The notes beneath the pieces are model-generated. The model was not told where the DNA came from. It saw nothing but the letters and a program-made list of their open reading frames with translations, and did not search any database. From Streptomyces sp. NBC_01288 (lineage in GTDB: Bacteria; Actinomycetota; Actinomycetes; Streptomycetales; Streptomycetaceae), in the NCBI RefSeq assembly GCF_035982055.1, contig NZ_CP108427.1, positions 3,968,001-4,032,000 of the forward strand: a stretch of 64,000 bases of DNA, written 5' to 3'. How positions within the stretch are numbered: position 1 is the stretch's first letter; every line of letters begins with the position of its first letter. Below, one piece after another: positions 41,385 to 50,355 of this stretch. A program made the position numbers and the translations under genes.

Positions 41385-42860
41385 CTAGATGGAGGTCTCC
41401 ACCGGCTGCTGCGGGGTCTCCTTCGCCACCGCGCCCGGTGTGGGCACCCGGTCCGCGTTCACCAGGACGCCGGCGATGAGCGCGGCGAGCAGGATCGAGG
41501 CCATGGCCCACCAGGTGGCGACGTTGAAGCCGTGCACGGCGGCCTTCGCCTCAAGGAGTTTCCGGTTCACGCCGGGGCCCGCGTGGGCGGTGGCGTAGCG
41601 GGTGGTGACGGTGGCGGCGATGGTGTTGAGGAGGGCCGTACCGATCGAACCGCCCACCTGCTGGGCCGTGTTGAAGGTGGCGGAGGCCGCGCCGGAGTCG
41701 CGGGGTGCGACACCTCCGGTGGCCAGGGACACCGAGGTCATCATCGCCGTACCCATGCCGAGGCCGAGCATCAGCATGCCGGGCAGGATGTACGTGGCGT
41801 ACGCGGGCTCCACCCCGACCTGCGCGATCAGCGCGAGCGCGCCCGCCGCGCACAGCAGGCCCGGGACCATCAGGGTGCGCGGCGGGACCCGGTGCAGCAG
41901 CCGGGCCGCGATCTGCGTCGAGCCGGTGATCATGCCGACGGTGATGGGGAGATAGGCGACGCCCGTCTTGACCGGCGAGTATCCGAGGACGCGCTGCATG
42001 TAGTAGGTGAGGAAGAGGAACACGCCGAACATGCCGATGGTGACGAACAGGATGGTCAGGAACGCGCCGACCCGCTGACGGTCCTTCACCACTGACATCG
42101 GCAGCAGTGGAACCTTCGCCCGCGTCTGCCAGAACCCGAAGGCGCCGAGCAGGACGACCCCGGCGGCGAGCAGGGTCAGGACCAGTCCGTCGCCCCAACT
42201 CCTCGACTCCGCCTCGGAGAAGCCGTACACCAGCGTCAGCATGCCGATGGAGCCGAGGAGCGCGCCGGGGATGTCGAGGTGGGCGTCCGGGTGCCGGGAG
42301 CTGTCGCTGAGCAGGACCCAGGCGCCGGCGAACGCGACCAGCGCGATGGGGACGTTGACGTAGAGGCACCAGCGCCAGTCCAGGTACTGGGTGAGGAAGC
42401 CGCCCGCCAACAGCCCGACTGCCGCGCCCGCGCCGACAATCGCGCCGAACACTCCGAAGGCCTTGCTGCGGTCCTTGGGGTCGGTGAACGTCGTCGTGAG
42501 GAGCGACAGCGCGGAGGGGGCCAGCAGGGCGGCGAAGACTCCTTGCAGCGCGCGGGCGCCGAACAGCATGCCCTGGTTGGCGGCGGCACCGCCGAGCGCG
42601 GACGCCGCGGCGAAGCCGATCAGCCCGATCATGAACGTGTTCTTGCGCCCGGCGAGGTCGGCGATCCGGCCACCGAGCAGCAACAGCCCGCCGAACGCGA
42701 GGGTGTAGGCGGTGATGACCCACTGCCGGTTCCCGTCCGACATGCCGAGGTCGGTCTGGGCGGACGGGAGTGCGATGTTGACGATGGTCATGTCGAGGAC
42801 GACCATCAACTGCGCGAGCGCGATGACGACCAGCGCCCACCAACGACGGTTCTCGGCCAT
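41385..42860 (-). CDS. MFS drug exporter, DHA2 (EmrB/QacA) type with 14 membrane segments
   Basis: A 491-residue proton-driven exporter. Motif A-like GGRIADLAGRKNTFMIGL is at residues about 64-81; the first helix carries VVLDMTIVNIALPS, the D1 motif of 14-TM exporters; motif C-like FGAIVGAGAAVGLLAGGFL lies near 138-156. Hydrophobic segments total about 14. Such pumps remove dyes, antibiotics or disinfectants and often have a TetR gene beside them, but none is adjacent here. The ATG at 42860 is preferred, preceded by GGGGAGGATCC. Its stop is 20 nt from the stop of the convergent oxidoreductase gene. Confidence 0.92.
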   Translation of the reverse strand: MAENRRWWALVVIALAQLMVVLDMTIVNIALPSAQTDLGMSDGNRQWVITAYTLAFGGLLLLGGRIADLAGRKNTFMIGLIGFAAASALGGAAANQGMLFGARALQGVFAALLAPSALSLLTTTFTDPKDRSKAFGVFGAIVGAGAAVGLLAGGFLTQYLDWRWCLYVNVPIALVAFAGAWVLLSDSSRHPDAHLDIPGALLGSIGMLTLVYGFSEAESRSWGDGLVLTLLAAGVVLLGAFGFWQTRAKVPLLPMSVVKDRQRVGAFLTILFVTIGMFGVFLFLTYYMQRVLGYSPVKTGVAYLPITVGMITGSTQIAARLLHRVPPRTLMVPGLLCAAGALALIAQVGVEPAYATYILPGMLMLGLGMGTAMMTSVSLATGGVAPRDSGAASATFNTAQQVGGSIGTALLNTIAATVTTRYATAHAGPGVNRKLLEAKAAVHGFNVATWWAMASILLAALIAGVLVNADRVPTPGAVAKETPQQPVETSI

Positions 42861-42986
42861 GGATCCTCCCCGGGTCCGGCGATCGCCCTCATCGTCCTCC
42901 CGCACCCGGCCCTTGGGAACGCCAGCGTCTCTTATTGCGCCGATTTTGCCGACCGGGCCCCGCTGCGTTCCGGGTGCCGAACTCCC

Positions 42987-43388
42987 CTACCGGTGCGCGC
43001 CGTTCACCGCGTCCCGGCACAGCAGCCGCAGCGACCCGTGCCCGCCGAAACACCGCCGCGCCTCGTCGATGGGGTCCCACAACCGCCCCTCCGGAGTACG
43101 CAGCCAGTACTCACCCCCGGATGCCCACCACTCGCCACCGGTCTGTCGCGCGATCACCTCACCGGCGTACGCCCCGAACCCGCGCAACTCGCTCTCGATC
43201 GCGGCGTACGGCGCCCCGTCCCGCCGTATCTCCTCGATCATCCGGTCGACCCGCCACAGGCTCTGCGCCGAGTAGTCGAGACGGACCCGGGCCCCCTCGC
43301 GCATCGTCGCCACCGCGTCCGCCGCCCACCGCACGGGCCGGGTGGCGGCGGAGGGCCTGTGCTCCCGCGCTGTCATCACGTGTGTCAT
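42987..43388 (-). CDS. Conserved hypothetical protein, 133 residues
   Basis: I do not recognise the family. The product is soluble, without signal peptide or membrane segment. A basic N-terminus (TAREHRPSAATRPVRWAAD) is followed by RLDYSAQSLWRVDRMIEEIRRDG, a helix pair, then GFGAYAGEVIARQTGGEWW and WLRTPEGRLWDPIDEARRCF. The second half (AYAGEVIARQ..GEW) resembles small actinobacterial proteins of unknown function that keep a G-AYxGEVI block. MTHVM holds two possible starts; the coordinates use the first. It lies downstream of the next hypothetical gene on the same strand with a gap of 123 nt. Confidence 0.65.
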   Translation of the reverse strand: MTHVMTAREHRPSAATRPVRWAADAVATMREGARVRLDYSAQSLWRVDRMIEEIRRDGAPYAAIESELRGFGAYAGEVIARQTGGEWWASGGEYWLRTPEGRLWDPIDEARRCFGGHGSLRLLCRDAVNGAHR

Positions 43389-43511
43389 CGCACCGAGAAA
43401 ACCCTAGTCACGGTGGTTCCCGGCACCCCGATCCGGGCATTTCCCCGGACCGGCGCAGGACCGACCCACCCCCGCCGCACGACGGTCACAGACCTCGCTC
43501 CCGACTCCCGC

Positions 43512-44114
43512 TCAACTCCGCCCGCGCGCCCGGCGCGAGACCACCGCGCGCAGCACCCGGCGCCCCTCCGTCGACACCGCGAGCACTTGGCGCAGTCCGC
43601 CCGAGCCGGTTCCGGCGAGGAGTTCGAGGACGGTGATCTGCCGGCGCAGCTCGGCGGCGACGAGGGGTGACATTCCCTCCGTACGACCTTCCCGGCGGGA
43701 GTCGATGTCGTCGGCGCCGTCCGCGTCGTCGGCGGGGGCCATGACCTCCAGGAGCCGGTGGATCCGCAGCGAGGCGACCGAGCAGGCATCGGCCCACTCC
43801 CGTACCGGAGCGCCGACCGGTTCGGCCGGTGCGGTCGCGAGCATCTGCCGGGCGAGCCGCACGGCGCGGTCGTCACCGGATTCCTCACCGGCTCCCTCTC
43901 CGGCTTCCTCGAAGTGCGCGGGCAGTTTGGCGCGGGCCCGCTCCAGGCACTCGCCCCATGTCTCCCCCACGGCCGGGTCGGCGAGGCTGGTCCACAGCGG
44001 ACGCAGCACCTCGTCGTCGCCGCCCAGCAGCGGCACGCACCGATCCAAACAAGCCAGTCCACTGGCAGTCAGCGCGCGTTCGTCGGCCTGCGCGATCAGT
44101 TCCACCAGACTCAT
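43512..44114 (-). CDS. Hypothetical helical protein, 200 residues
   Basis: I do not recognise this protein. It is soluble and mostly helical, with an acidic middle (EEAGEGAGEESGDD and APADDADGADDID) and a basic end (RRVLRAVVSRRARGRS). There is no signal peptide, zinc motif or known fold. Coding is supported by normal GC3, a proper ATG start, and absence of a better frame on either strand. The preceding gap to the DUF4328 gene (44115-44258) has no other feature. It could work with the next gene downstream, which has the same orientation. Confidence 0.6.
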   Translation of the reverse strand: MSLVELIAQADERALTASGLACLDRCVPLLGGDDEVLRPLWTSLADPAVGETWGECLERARAKLPAHFEEAGEGAGEESGDDRAVRLARQMLATAPAEPVGAPVREWADACSVASLRIHRLLEVMAPADDADGADDIDSRREGRTEGMSPLVAAELRRQITVLELLAGTGSGGLRQVLAVSTEGRRVLRAVVSRRARGRS

Positions 44115-44258
44115 CCAGACCTCCCTCAGCGGGGCCCCTCCCCTATGGAGCCCGCATTTCCCCTGACGGCGCGCCCCACCCCGGGAGTGTCACACGGGAC
44201 ACCCCCGAGCAGGCGGAAAAAGGGAAGAAGAGGTTTTCGGCCAACTGAACGGGATCCC

Positions 44259-44942
44259 TCAGGCCTCGACCGGAACGCCCGCCCTCGCCAGGGCCTTCTC
44301 GTGCTGCATCCGGGTCAGGCGCAGGACGACGAGGATCGCGAGCGCGGCGGCCGCGATCTCGACCACGTTGGCGATCAGCGACAATTCGACGACGGCGTGG
44401 TTCCCGTCGGGCCCGAACCTCTCCTCGTAGTGCAGGTCGCCCATCCAGTCGGCGAGGAGCGAGAGGAGCCACAGCGTCCACCAGACGTTGACCAGCAGAT
44501 GCGACCTGCGGGTGCCCGCGGGGCTGCTGGCGTCCCAGATCTCCAGGGTGATCCGGCGCGGGTACCAGAGGTTCAGCCCCGGGACGAACCACCCGACGAC
44601 CGCCCACGAGGACTTCATGCTCTGCTCGGCCGGATCAAAGACCTCGGCGTTCCCCCGCACCAGCACGAACCACGACACGTAGACGATGACGCACACGAGT
44701 AGCGAGCCCGAGTGGACTTTCAGGGCCGGCGAGTCGAGCGACACCGCTGCGTCGGTCCGCCGCAGGACCGCACCGCCGGTCGCGCCGTTCATGAGGTCGC
44801 CCGTCACGTCGTACAGGGCGAGACCGGCGTAGACGGCGAACAGATCGGCGGCGATGACGAGCCCGAGCAGCGCGGCGGCGGCCCGGCCCGGACCGACCGG
44901 CGAGCGGAGACGGGACACCGGTCTGGGCGTGGGAACGGACAT
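44259..44942 (-). CDS. DUF4328 membrane protein
   Basis: A 227-residue membrane protein with four to five hydrophobic segments. The DUF4328 pattern is visible: AAALLGLVIAADLFAVYAGLAL, VCVIVYVSWFVLVRGNAEVF, then SSWAVVGWFVPGLNLWYPRRITLEIWDAS (residues about 111-139), with the characteristic W-VPxxNLWxPxR string, and NVWWTLWLLSLLADW. The function is unknown; members are common in actinomycetes. The ATG is followed by SVPTPRPVSRLRSPVGP. It lies between a hypothetical gene and the GH20 gene, all on the minus strand, with gaps of 84 and 144 nt. Confidence 0.85.
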   Translation of the reverse strand: MSVPTPRPVSRLRSPVGPGRAAAALLGLVIAADLFAVYAGLALYDVTGDLMNGATGGAVLRRTDAAVSLDSPALKVHSGSLLVCVIVYVSWFVLVRGNAEVFDPAEQSMKSSWAVVGWFVPGLNLWYPRRITLEIWDASSPAGTRRSHLLVNVWWTLWLLSLLADWMGDLHYEERFGPDGNHAVVELSLIANVVEIAAAALAILVVLRLTRMQHEKALARAGVPVEA

Positions 44943-45026
44943 GGTGAAACCCCCCGAGTGCGAACAGAAGAGAGGGGAACATACGTTCCCCGCCCCCTGC
45001 CCGTCCAGCCACGCCGAGCGCCCCGC

Positions 45027-46709
45027 TCAACCCACCTTGTCCGCAAGCGACTTGAACTGCGTCCAGGTCAACGCGGGCGTCCCCGGGTCCCACAGTTTCT
45101 GGACCGTGGCGCGCAGCGGCATACGGATACCGGCCGCGACCTGGTTCTGCGTCTGGGAGTTGGCGAGGTCGCACCAGACCGCGAAGGACCCGCCGAGGAT
45201 CTGGCTGTCGTACTTGGCGGGGACCGCCGTCGTGCCGCGCAGCACGCGCGGCGTCCACTGTTCGTAGATCCGCCGCCCCGTCGGATAGACGAAGGTCTGC
45301 GGCTCACCGAGGACGTAATACAGGTATTCGTCGTTGTAGTTGAGGACCTTGCGCCCCGCGCTCAGGTACGCGACGGGCTGCCGGGCGCCGATCTCCTTGC
45401 CCGTCCAGTACGCGACCTGGAGATCCTTGGCGGCCCGCACGGACGTGTTCGCGAGGAAGCCGTCGTTCCACACCCGCATCGTCCGGTCGTGGTTGCGGAC
45501 GGTGTCGGCGCGGTCGTTGAGCCAGCCGGTGGTGAGGTCGGCGACGGTGCCGCCGGAGCCGTAGGCCTTCGTGGCCTCGGCCGCCAACTGCGGGAAAGAC
45601 GCCTGGGGGTTGGCGACGGTGAGCGCCTGGTACTCGTCGCCGCCGAGGTGCCACTGGTCGCCGGGGAACAACCCGGCGTACTCGTCGAGGAGTTCGTCGA
45701 CGATCGCGGCGGACGCGTCCTTGGAGATGTCGATCGCACCGCGCGTGGCGACGCCCGACACGTTCCGCAGCTGTAGATCCGGATGCGCGGCGAGCACAGC
45801 GCCCAGGTGTCCCGGGGAGTCGATCTCGGGCACGACGGTGATGTGCCGGCCGGCAGCGAGGTCGACGATCTGCTTCACCTGCGCCTTGGTCAGGTGGTCC
45901 TTCGACACGATCTCGGGATGGCTGGTGGACTCGATCCGGAAGCCCTGGTCGTCGGAGAAGTGCAGCCCGAGTTCGTTGAACTTGAGGTCGCCCAACTCCC
46001 GTACCCGGTCCTCGATCCAGGCCGCGGTGAACGGCTTGCGCGCGATGTCGAGCATGAACCCGCGCCGCGGCTTGGCCGGTTGGTCGTGCACGACGCCCTC
46101 CGGCGCCGTACCGCCACCGTGCACTTCCTGCTTGAGCGTCCGGGTGCCGTAGAACACCCCGGCGTCCGAAGGTCCACTGATATTGACCCTCCCCCCGCGC
46201 ACGGTCATCGCGTACGACTCCGGGTTCGCGCCCTCGTCGTCGTTCAGCGCCAGTCGTACGTCCCCGGCGCGCACGTCACTCGACTCGCCGCCGTACGTCA
46301 GCCCCAGCTCCCCGGCGATCAGCCGCCCCTCGTCGACGAGATCGGCGTCCTCGACGACGACCCGGTTCCCCTTGGCCGGCCGCCAGCCGGGACCGCGCGC
46401 GGGGGTGTGGGAACGCACGGCGGGAATGGTGCGGGGTGTCTGCGACAGCGGATACGAGCGGGTCGGGCTCGGCGTCGGGGACGCGGAACGCGAGGCCGCG
46501 CCGCGCGAGGCGGCGGAGGTCTCGTCGGCGGACCCGACCGCCGTACCCCCGGAACCACCCTCGTCGCCGGACGCGGCCCACAGACCGAGGCCCACCCCGC
46601 CGCCGACCACCACCGTGGCCGCGGCGACCGCGATCAGCCCCCGCCGCTGCCTCGACGGCTTCGACGGCTTCACCTGCTTCGCCGACGAGCGGCGCCTGTG
46701 CTGGCTCAC
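45027..46709 (-). CDS. GH20 beta-N-acetylhexosaminidase, membrane anchored
   Basis: A 560-residue exported enzyme. A basic N-terminus (HRRRSSAKQVKPSKPSRQRR) and one hydrophobic helix at about residues 25-45 (LIAVAAATVVVGGGVGLGLW) anchor it; a serine/proline linker follows. Residues about 95-195 are the GH20b domain, then the catalytic barrel starts at PRRGFMLDIARKPFTAAWI. The Asp-Glu catalytic pair is in WHLGGDEYQ (about residue 358), and HFSDDQGFRIESTSHPEI and VVPEIDSPGHLGAV are typical. It removes terminal GlcNAc or GalNAc from glycans or chitin fragments by substrate-assisted catalysis, possibly including cell-wall turnover products. Confidence 0.93.
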   Translation of the reverse strand: MSQHRRRSSAKQVKPSKPSRQRRGLIAVAAATVVVGGGVGLGLWAASGDEGGSGGTAVGSADETSAASRGAASRSASPTPSPTRSYPLSQTPRTIPAVRSHTPARGPGWRPAKGNRVVVEDADLVDEGRLIAGELGLTYGGESSDVRAGDVRLALNDDEGANPESYAMTVRGGRVNISGPSDAGVFYGTRTLKQEVHGGGTAPEGVVHDQPAKPRRGFMLDIARKPFTAAWIEDRVRELGDLKFNELGLHFSDDQGFRIESTSHPEIVSKDHLTKAQVKQIVDLAAGRHITVVPEIDSPGHLGAVLAAHPDLQLRNVSGVATRGAIDISKDASAAIVDELLDEYAGLFPGDQWHLGGDEYQALTVANPQASFPQLAAEATKAYGSGGTVADLTTGWLNDRADTVRNHDRTMRVWNDGFLANTSVRAAKDLQVAYWTGKEIGARQPVAYLSAGRKVLNYNDEYLYYVLGEPQTFVYPTGRRIYEQWTPRVLRGTTAVPAKYDSQILGGSFAVWCDLANSQTQNQVAAGIRMPLRATVQKLWDPGTPALTWTQFKSLADKVG

Positions 46710-46805
46710 GGCGCCAACCTACGGCCCCGGGTGGATCGCGGGTGTCCACCACGCGTTCCGAAACCCTCCCGTCCGGGTGAAATTCGGGCATCTGTCGGAC
46801 ACCTC

Positions 46806-47441
46806 ATGACCACTCCCGATAACGTGGTGACGCACTTCTCACTCTTCAGCACCGCATCCCCTGCCGCACCGTCCGTGACGCGAGGATCCACCCTGCCTGC
46901 GCACCGCCTCCCCCACCTCCCCGGCCGAGTGGCCATACCGGCGCTGCCCGAGCAGTCCCGGACCTCAAGGTCCCCGAATTCGCTGGCGGGGTTCAACGCC
47001 GCGTCCCCCGACGACGCCCGCCACACCCTCCTCACCTGCCTCCACAGCCTCCACTGGTCCCGCCGCCTCACCGACCACCGCCCCTACCCCGACCTCGACT
47101 CCCTACTCGCCGCATTCGACGAGGCGGCGTACGACCTGACGCCGGGCGACCTGGCGGAGGCGCTGGCGGGCGAGTCACTTCCGGTCCTCCCGGACGACAC
47201 GTACGAGGCGGCCCACATGGCCCTGGACGCGGCCCACGCGGCATACGAGGCCCGCTTCGGCCACGTGTTCGTCATCTGCCCGGACGGCATTGCCCCGGAC
47301 GAGGTCCTCGACCACGTCCTGGCAGGCATCCGATCCCGCCTGACGAACGATCCCGAGGAGGAACGGGTAGTGGTGGCAGAGGAACTCCGCCGCCTGGCAA
47401 GAGGACGTTTGCTGGGTACCCTCAGGGGCGCGGGGCTGTGA
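46806..47441 (+). CDS. OHCU decarboxylase-like protein (UraD-type, uric acid pathway)
   Basis: A 211-residue protein. From about residue 60 it fits the 2-oxo-4-hydroxy-4-carboxy-5-ureidoimidazoline decarboxylase family: LAGFNAASPDDARHTLLTCL, RRLTDHRPYPDLDSLLAAFDEAAYDLTPGDLAEAL, then AYEARFGHVFVICPDGIAPDEVLDHVLAGIRSRLTNDPEEE. This family completes uricase breakdown to (S)-allantoin. The first 55 residues are unusually proline/serine-rich, so the real start may be a later GTG. The last codons (LRGAGL) lie inside a dispersed repeat copy, so the C-terminus has been altered by it. No other uric acid genes are adjacent. Confidence 0.75.
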   Translation: MTTPDNVVTHFSLFSTASPAAPSVTRGSTLPAHRLPHLPGRVAIPALPEQSRTSRSPNSLAGFNAASPDDARHTLLTCLHSLHWSRRLTDHRPYPDLDSLLAAFDEAAYDLTPGDLAEALAGESLPVLPDDTYEAAHMALDAAHAAYEARFGHVFVICPDGIAPDEVLDHVLAGIRSRLTNDPEEERVVVAEELRRLARGRLLGTLRGAGL

Positions 47442-47480
47442 CATTTGCGGCTCCGCCGCGGGGGGCGACCAGCCACAACC
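47424..47480. repeat. Dispersed intergenic repeat, copy 2 (opposite orientation), overlapping a gene's 3' end
   Basis: Read on the minus strand this gives GTTGTGGCTGGTCGCC, a GC-rich middle with CGGCGGAGCCG and CAGCCCCGCGCCCCT, closely parallel to copy 1 at 671-700, where the middle is shorter. It starts 18 bp inside the UraD-like reading frame and supplies its stop. Confidence 0.55.
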
Positions 47481-47703
47481 GACCCGCACTCGGCATTCAA
47501 CACAATCCCCCACCCCACTAGCCGCCCGAAACTAGCCCGTCCGTACCCCTTTGGGTGCCATTTTGATCACACCAGCAGGCCCGCCGTAAGACCCACGTCA
47601 ACGGCTGGATACGATGCTGAGGGCCGGAGGACCGTACCCGGCCGGGCCCGACCGACAGAGAAGCCGGCGCGGCCCTAAATCCCCGCTCCCGGAGGGTTCT
47701 TCC

Positions 47704-48084
47704 GTGCCGGCTGGAACGCTGTACCGCGGCCGGGAAGGAATGTGGTCCTGGGTGGCTCATCGAGTCACCGGCGTCCTCATCTTCTTCTTCCTGTTCGTAC
47801 ACGTGCTGGACACCGCTCTCGTGCGTGTCTCCCCCGAGGACTACGACAAGGTCGTAGCCACCTACAAGACGCCGATCGTGGGCCTGCTGGAGTACGGCCT
47901 CGTCGCCGCCATCCTGTTCCACGCCCTCAACGGCCTGCGCGTCATCGCCGTCGACTTCTGGTCGAAGGGCCCGCGCTACCAGAAGCAGATGCTCTGGTCC
48001 GTGGTCGGCCTGTGGGTCGTGCTGATGATCGGGGCGATCTACCCCGTACTCGGCCACGCCGCTCGTGAACTGTTCGGGAGCTGA
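47704..48084 (+). CDS. sdhC: Succinate dehydrogenase cytochrome b556 subunit
   Basis: A 126-residue membrane subunit with three hydrophobic helices. SWVAHRVTGVLIFFFLFVHVLD (residues about 16-37) carries the SdhC pattern HRxTG and a histidine likely to bind heme b; AAILFHALNGLRVIAVDFW (about 71-89) holds another conserved His. It anchors the dehydrogenase to the membrane and takes part in quinone reduction. The GTG at 47704 follows GGAGG. It is the first gene of sdhCDAB; the next start is 3 nt after its stop. The upstream gap (47481-47703) should hold the operon promoter. Confidence 0.93.
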   Translation: MPAGTLYRGREGMWSWVAHRVTGVLIFFFLFVHVLDTALVRVSPEDYDKVVATYKTPIVGLLEYGLVAAILFHALNGLRVIAVDFWSKGPRYQKQMLWSVVGLWVVLMIGAIYPVLGHAARELFGS

Positions 48085-48087
48085 CCC

Positions 48088-48570
48088 ATGGCCACCACCG
48101 AATCCACCGCTTCCGGCATCGGCCCGGTCGAGGGCGAGTCCCTCTACAACGTGGACAACCCGGCGCCCCTCATCGAGGCCCCCCGCAAGCGCACCAAGAA
48201 GACCCCGAAGTCGACCCGGGGCAACTTCGAGATGTACGGCTGGCTCTTCATGCGCCTGTCCGGTGTCGTGCTGGTCGTCCTGGTCCTCGGCCACCTGCTG
48301 ATCCAGCTCGTGCTGGACGGCGGTGTCTCCAAGATCGGCTTCGCCTTCGTGGCGGGCCGCTGGGCCTCGCCGTTCTGGCAGGTCTGGGACCTGCTGATGC
48401 TCTGGCTGGCGATGCTGCACGGCGCCAACGGCCTGCGCACGGTCATCAACGACTACGCGGAGCGCGCGAACACCCGGCTGTGGCTCAAGGGCCTGCTCTA
48501 CACCGCCACGGTGTTCACCATCCTGCTGGGCACGCTGGTGATCTTCACCTTCGACCCGAACATCCGCTAG
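48088..48570 (+). CDS. sdhD: Succinate dehydrogenase hydrophobic membrane anchor subunit
   Basis: A 160-residue subunit with a 50-residue cytoplasmic N-terminus (basic RKRTKKTPKSTRGNFEMYG) and three membrane helices: WLFMRLSGVVLVVLVLGHLLIQLV, WDLLMLWLAMLHGANGLRTVI and GLLYTATVFTILLGTLVIFTF. The HGANGLR block near residue 112 carries the heme/quinone-side histidine. With SdhC it holds the catalytic subunits at the inner membrane and passes electrons to menaquinone. It starts 4 nt after sdhC and ends 31 nt before sdhA. Confidence 0.93.
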   Translation: MATTESTASGIGPVEGESLYNVDNPAPLIEAPRKRTKKTPKSTRGNFEMYGWLFMRLSGVVLVVLVLGHLLIQLVLDGGVSKIGFAFVAGRWASPFWQVWDLLMLWLAMLHGANGLRTVINDYAERANTRLWLKGLLYTATVFTILLGTLVIFTFDPNIR

Positions 48571-48600
48571 GCCATCGGGCTGAGGGACTGAGGAATTCTG

Positions 48601-50355
48601 ATGAAGATCCACAAATACGACACCGTCATCGTCGGCGCCGGCGGCGCCGGTATGCGCGCCGCGATCGAGTCGACGAAGCGCAGCCGCACCGCGGTACTGA
48701 CGAAGCTCTACCCCACCCGCTCCCACACGGGCGCCGCGCAGGGCGGTATGGCCGCCGCGCTCGCCAACGTGGAGGAGGACAACTGGGAGTGGCACACCTT
48801 CGACACGATCAAGGGCGGCGACTACCTGGTCGACCAGGACGCCGCCGAGATCCTGGCGAAGGAGGCCATCGACTCGGTCCTCGACCTGGAGAAGATGGGC
48901 CTGCCGTTCAACCGCACGCCGGACGGCACGATCGACCAGCGGCGTTTTGGTGGCCACTCCCGTAATCACGGTGAAGCGCCCGTCCGCCGGTCCTGCTACG
49001 CGGCCGACCGCACCGGCCACATGATCCTCCAGACGCTGTACCAGAACTGCGTGAAGGAGGGCGTGGAGTTCTTCAACGAGTTCTACGTCCTCGACCAGCT
49101 GATCGCCGATGTCGACGGCGTGAAGACGTCGGTGGGCGTCGTCGCGTACGAGCTGGCGACCGGCGAGATCCACGTCTTCCAGGCGAAGGCCGTGATCTAC
49201 GCGTCCGGCGGCTGCGGCAAGTTCTTCAAGGTGACGTCGAACGCGCACACCCTGACCGGCGACGGCCAGGCGGCCGTGTACCGGCGCGGGCTGCCGCTGG
49301 AGGACATGGAGTTCTTCCAGTTCCACCCGACCGGCATCTGGCGCATGGGCATCCTGCTGACGGAGGGCGCCCGCGGTGAGGGCGGCATCCTCCGCAACAA
49401 GGACGGCGAGCGCTTCATGGAGAAGTACGCGCCGGTCATGAAGGACCTCGCGTCCCGTGACGTCGTCTCCCGCTCCATCTACACGGAGATCCGGGAGGGC
49501 CGCGGCTGCGGTCCCGAGGGCGACCACGTGTACCTCGACCTGACGCACCTCCCGCCGGAGCAGCTGGACGCCAAGCTGCCCGACATCACGGAGTTCGCGC
49601 GCACCTACCTCGGTATCGAGCCGTACACGGACCCGATCCCGATCCAGCCCACCGCGCACTACGCGATGGGCGGCATCCCGACGAACGTCCAGGGTGAGGT
49701 CCTCACCGACAACACCACGGTCGTCCCGGGCCTGTACGCGGCCGGCGAGGTCGCCTGCGTGTCGGTGCACGGCGCGAACCGCCTCGGCACCAACTCCCTC
49801 CTGGACATCAACGTGTTCGGGCGCCGGGCGGGCATCGCGGCGGCGGAGTACAGCCAGAAGGCGTCCTACGTCGAGCTGCCCGAGGACCCGGCACAGCAGG
49901 TCATCGACCAGGTCGAGCACCTGCGCGACTCCACGGGCACCGAGCGCGTGGCGGTCATCCGCCGCGAGCTGCAGGAGACCATGGACGCGAACGTCATGGT
50001 GTTCCGCACCGAGCAGACGATCAAGACGGCGGTCGAGAAGATCGCGGAGCTGCGCGAGCGCTACCGCAACGTCTCGATCCAGGACAAGGGCCGCCGTTTC
50101 AACACGGACCTGCTGGAAGCGATCGAGCTCGGCAACCTCCTGGACCTCGCCGAGGTCATGGCGGTCTCCGCCCTCGCCCGCAAGGAGTCCCGCGGCGGTC
50201 ACTACCGCGAGGACTACCCCAACCGCGACGACATCAACTTCATGCGCCACACCATGGCGTACCGCGAGGTCGGCGACGACGGCACCGAGTCCATCCGTCT
50301 CGACTACAAGCCGGTCGTCCAGACCCGCTACCAGCCGATGGAGCGTAAGTACTGA
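48601..50355 (+). CDS. sdhA: Succinate dehydrogenase flavoprotein subunit
   Basis: A 584-residue catalytic subunit that oxidises succinate to fumarate with covalently bound FAD. The N-terminal dinucleotide fold is DTVIVGAGGAGMRAAIES (residues about 6-23); the FAD-linking histidine lies in LYPTRSHTGAAQGGMAAAL; substrate residues are in RRSCYAADRTGH and PTAHYAMGGIPT; the active-site Arg/His region is SVHGANRLGTNSLLDINVFGR. Length agrees with the family. GAGGAATTCTG is upstream of the ATG. Its TGA overlaps the sdhB ATG by one base, ensuring equal synthesis of the two soluble subunits. Confidence 0.97.
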   Translation: MKIHKYDTVIVGAGGAGMRAAIESTKRSRTAVLTKLYPTRSHTGAAQGGMAAALANVEEDNWEWHTFDTIKGGDYLVDQDAAEILAKEAIDSVLDLEKMGLPFNRTPDGTIDQRRFGGHSRNHGEAPVRRSCYAADRTGHMILQTLYQNCVKEGVEFFNEFYVLDQLIADVDGVKTSVGVVAYELATGEIHVFQAKAVIYASGGCGKFFKVTSNAHTLTGDGQAAVYRRGLPLEDMEFFQFHPTGIWRMGILLTEGARGEGGILRNKDGERFMEKYAPVMKDLASRDVVSRSIYTEIREGRGCGPEGDHVYLDLTHLPPEQLDAKLPDITEFARTYLGIEPYTDPIPIQPTAHYAMGGIPTNVQGEVLTDNTTVVPGLYAAGEVACVSVHGANRLGTNSLLDINVFGRRAGIAAAEYSQKASYVELPEDPAQQVIDQVEHLRDSTGTERVAVIRRELQETMDANVMVFRTEQTIKTAVEKIAELRERYRNVSIQDKGRRFNTDLLEAIELGNLLDLAEVMAVSALARKESRGGHYREDYPNRDDINFMRHTMAYREVGDDGTESIRLDYKPVVQTRYQPMERKY

